NCBI GenBank assembly: GCA_009731375.1
Contig: BJOX01000033.1
Location: 1,218,988 to 1,282,987, forward strand
Direction: 5' to 3'
DNA from: Paulinella micropora
Taxonomy: Eukaryota > Cercozoa > Imbricatea > Euglyphida
Length of the DNA: 64,000 nt
Shown here: positions 61,683-64,000 of the stretch, piece after piece
Position numbering within the stretch: the stretch's first letter is position 1
Layout of the letters: every line of letters begins with the position of its first letter
Notes under the pieces: model-generated
What the model saw: only the letters and a program-made list of their open reading frames with translations
Databases searched by the model: none
Told to the model about the DNA's origin: nothing
Made by a program: the position numbers and the translations under genes

Positions 61683-61910
61683 GAAACCACTGTCTTCCTT
61701 GCCTTCTTTGCTCAGTGTTGTTCGTTCGGTCTGTTGGGCAGGAGCTAGACTCTCTACCTAGCTTCCCTTGGACGCGGCACTGGCTGAAGCAGCAACTACT
61801 CCGGGTAACATCGACACGGTAGCGAGATCAAAAACCGCAAGGGTTTCGCGTTTGGTCGATCGTAGGTTTTTTACAAAAAAAAAATAAGTAGCTGGTATTT
61901 ATCCTAAAAA

Positions 61911-63586
61911 TTGGGGGGATTGAGAGAGAGAAGAGAGGACTGACTGCATAGCGGAGAAGGCAAGGAGAGAGAGAGACAGAGAAAAGAAATACACACAACC
62001 ACTCATAAAAATACATAAAAAATAATCAGAATAATTGCAAAAACACATTACCGCGCGCACACCAAACCAATACTAAACCAACTGAAACTACTTGATATCA
62101 CCCACCTATATACACTCCGTGTATGCATAGAAAATCACCCATTCATTTACCATAAAAAACACCTCAACAGACCACTCCACAATATCACCTTTACCCCAAT
62201 CAATACCATACATTCATACAAAACGCGATACTCAACTAAAAGCACCCTCTTTGTCAATCACAAAGACCCATATCTCACCAAGATCTTCACTTATTAATGG
62301 AAATCAATCCCAAAAATATAACAGATGAAACAAAAATAAAACCATTCAAAACAGCACTAATGACATACCTACTCAAACATCAACAAACATCATAATATCT
62401 ATAAATATAAACACTCGCAAAAAAAAAAACGATGGAACAACAAGTTTGCTCCCCTGTCTGCTACTTGAAGGAGAACTCCCCTGTTTAGCCATCGTATATG
62501 GTCAACCACGCACAGCCCCAACTTCCTCCTCTCTTTCACTTTTTCTCACGAAAACGAAAAGAGAAGGGGGGCCGCCAGACATAAACTACTACACTTTTAC
62601 AATAACATATATATTCATATCATATTATAATATTATCACTACTGAATATATCTAAACATAAATATTAATATTAATAATATTAATACTAGATATATATAAT
62701 ACCGAGCCGCTAAATACATATTTTCCTTTAATACGATCAACTGAATAACTAGGTTTCCACCTTAGATAAATGTATAACTTACTAGATATACTTTTCACGT
62801 GGACGTTCCCTGAGCCCGATTGTAAAATTGTTCTCTCAATAAAAGCGAAGAAGAAAGGAGGGGTAGGAGGGCCACCGTTGCCTCTTCGCTGTGGTTTCGG
62901 GTGGCTCAATCTTTTGTTGCTTCTGAGGTAAGGGGAATGACCGGTATTAACGGTACAGTCTAAGCCGGACAACATTTACTGCCATTCCTGTTGGAGTGGA
63001 CCCGTTTCCCCTCAGACAACGGAAGATGGAAGAAGGTTCTCCTCCATTTTCTTCTCTGTCAGTCAGTCCGTCTTTGCATAACCACACCATGATTTCAGAT
63101 TGAGTGGAGATATCGTCTGTGAAAAGTTGCACTGTTCTTCTTGGTTGTTTTTCTGTTTTTTATGTGAAATTGTTTTTGTGCCCCTTGTTCGACAGCAAAA
63201 AGGCAGCCAGTGGACATAACTGATCTCATCTTCAATGAGGGTACCTAGATACTCCTCTTTTCCCTTCCTCACCCCTGTCTTTATCACTTCCAACTGTCTC
63301 TGCTTCGTTGCTTTTGTATTCAAGCTGTGTTTCCTTTGTTTACTTTATTCTGTTTCGTTTTGTTTTGTTTTGTTTTGTTTTTGTTTTGATCTTGCTTGGT
63401 TTGGTATGATTTGGTTTGATTTGGTTTCGTTTTGTTTTGTTTGGTTTGGTTTGGTTTGGTCTGGTGTGGTTTGTTGTTTTGTTTTGTTTTGTATGGTTTT
63501 ATTGGTTTGGTTTGTTTAGTTGGTTGGTTAGTGGGTTGGTCCCCAGATCTCCCTCCTTCAACATAGAACAAAATTGTTGTACATAG
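61911..63586. other. Host flank, no gene recognised
   Basis: About 1.7 kb, A-rich then T-rich. It holds purine-rich runs next to the TIR, AT-rich sequence with 'atattaatattaataatatt', and a long GTTTT/GGTTT pyrimidine-skewed stretch at about 63,340-63,535. The open frames here are short and low in complexity. Confidence 0.6.
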
Positions 63587-63702
63587 GCGGCACTGACGAG
63601 ACGTGCGTAGCGGTCATTTTTCGCTACGTCGTCACCGTGCTGGCCTACGCCATCCTCGCCATACCTCTTTCTTGGTTCTGGTGCATCAAAGTGTTCGATC
63701 AG
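63587..63702 (+). CDS. Probable host exon: membrane segment of a stomatin-like protein
   Basis: An AG at 63,585-63,586 and a GT at 63,703-63,704 frame 116 bases that read, in one phase, TDETCVAVIFRYVVTVLAYA then ILAIPLSWFWCIKVFDQ. A hydrophobic stretch with a central proline and then 'CIK' is how stomatin/MEC-2 proteins enter the membrane just before their 'YERA..FRLGR' band-7 domain, which would be in the next exon. The evidence is one short exon, so the call is tentative, but the splice borders and codon-like composition stand out from the surrounding repeats. Confidence 0.45.
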
Positions 63703-63722
63703 GTATGGTATGTATTTTGAAA

Positions 63723-63747
63723 GTATGTATGTATGCATGTATGTATG

Positions 63748-63778
<31 letters not shown>

Positions 63779-63975
63779 TGTATGTATGTAATGTATTTAT
63801 GTATGTATGTATGTATGTACATATATATATGTATATATGTATGCATGCATGTATGTATGTATGTATGTGTGTGTATGTGTGTGTGTATGTATATGTATGT
63901 ATGTATGTATGTATGCATGTATGTATGTAGTATGTATGTATGTACATATGTTGGTAGGTAGGTAGGTAGGTATGT
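63723..63975. repeat. (TATG)n microsatellite
   Basis: A tetranucleotide array of TATG units with interruptions, ending in GTAGGTAGGTAGG. It lies in the probable intron after the stomatin-like exon. Open frames called in it are repeat artefacts. Confidence 0.95.
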
Positions 63976-64000
63976 GGGCATTTTATGCATGCTTCGGTTG

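Larger units (their letters stand above)
15740..61910. mobile_element. 46-kb TIR-bounded virus-like element (PLV/NCLDV hybrid gene set)
   Basis: The first 2.5 kb and last 2.5 kb are inverted copies of each other, starting with ggataaataccagc at about 15,744 and its reverse complement at about 61,904. Between them lies a GC-rich block with about 35 genes: double jelly-roll capsid protein, penton-like protein, A32-type ATPase, giant fibre, both RNR subunits, PCNA-like clamp, VLTF2/VLTF3-like factors, RuvC-like resolvase, PolA-type polymerase fused to an OBP-like helicase, and a telomere-resolvase-like tyrosine recombinase. Target-site duplications could not be recognised. The gene set is broader than any Polinton known to me. 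Many genes are broken, so this copy is probably a resident provirus. Confidence 0.85.
59417..61910. repeat. Right terminal inverted repeat
   Basis: It is the reverse complement of 15,740-18,304 with small differences. It includes the palindrome array (59,506-60,392), the C24-T12 homopolymer next to ten undefined bases (60,325-60,334), and the second copy of the putative protease gene. Differences between the two TIRs show they have diverged since they were last equal. Confidence 0.9.

Noticed and set aside
15740-61910. Possibility that the element is a mirusvirus or herpes-like virus
   Set aside because: The capsid gene reads as double jelly-roll with a penton-like partner and A32-type ATPase; no HK97-type capsid, portal or terminase was seen. 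Only the helicase domain is herpes OBP-like.
62446-62975. Short ORFs in the right flank
   Set aside because: They are below 110 codons, low in complexity, and lack any motif or neighbour support.
63499-63990. Long Thr/His/Tyr/Ile-rich ORFs on both strands
   Set aside because: They are translations of the TATG microsatellite.
1-64000. tRNA or rRNA genes
   Set aside because: I found no T-loop/anticodon arrangement or conserved rRNA stretch by eye; a tRNAscan run would be needed to exclude tRNAs.

Overview
The window is a eukaryotic scaffold (assembly gaps, long tetranucleotide microsatellites, a probable spliced host exon near the right end) packed with virus-derived mobile DNA. Three elements of different composition can be separated. 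(1) Positions 1 to about 14,760: an AT-rich, decayed Polinton/Maverick-type element carrying an A32-like packaging ATPase, a long fibre with a C-terminal S74-type chaperone, a DDE integrase with one in-frame stop, and a protein-primed family B DNA polymerase split by a foreign insert of about 1.3 kb. (2) About 15,740 to 61,910: a GC-rich element of about 46 kb bounded by inverted terminal repeats (TIRs) of about 2.5 kb. (3) About 40,119 to 46,074: a DIRS-like tyrosine-recombinase retrotransposon nested inside an F-box-like gene of element 2.

Element 2 is the prize. It combines a Polinton-like virus (PLV) style virion module (double jelly-roll major capsid protein, penton-like protein, A32-type ATPase, several small membrane or basic proteins, a very long fibre with discoidin-like domains and a trimeric-adhesin-like head) with genes more typical of large nucleocytoplasmic DNA viruses: both ribonucleotide reductase subunits, VLTF2-like and VLTF3-like late transcription factors, a PCNA-like clamp, a RuvC-like resolvase, an HMG/YABBY-like protein and a probable ssDNA-binding protein. 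Its replication gene appears to fuse a PolA-type 'TVpol' polymerase to a herpesvirus origin-binding-protein-like SF2 helicase. It also encodes a long tyrosine recombinase whose motifs resemble telomere resolvases, and its TIRs carry about ten imperfect palindromes of about 55 bp, several centred on GTATAC. I infer a linear virus-like genome whose ends may be processed by hairpin resolution. No family B polymerase and no DDE integrase was seen in it.

Layout of element 2: left TIR with a putative papain-fold protease gene and palindrome array (15.74-18.30 kb); fibre (18.8-24.2); RNR small subunit and small genes (24.2-26.6); capsid and virion genes (26.7-39.8); F-box-like gene with the nested retrotransposon (39.8-46.3); recombinase, late transcription factors, clamp, SSB, RNR large subunit (46.4-54.8); polymerase-helicase (55.4-59.1); right TIR (59.4-61.9). 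Many of its genes are broken by one to four frameshifts or nonsense codons while both RNR genes and others stay open, so this is either a decaying provirus or an assembly with indel errors.

The host cannot be named with confidence. A 116-bp exon at 63,587-63,702 with AG/GT borders reads as the membrane segment of a stomatin-like protein, which would fit an animal or another intron-bearing eukaryote. Everything here is from reading motifs by eye; no database search or structure comparison was possible.
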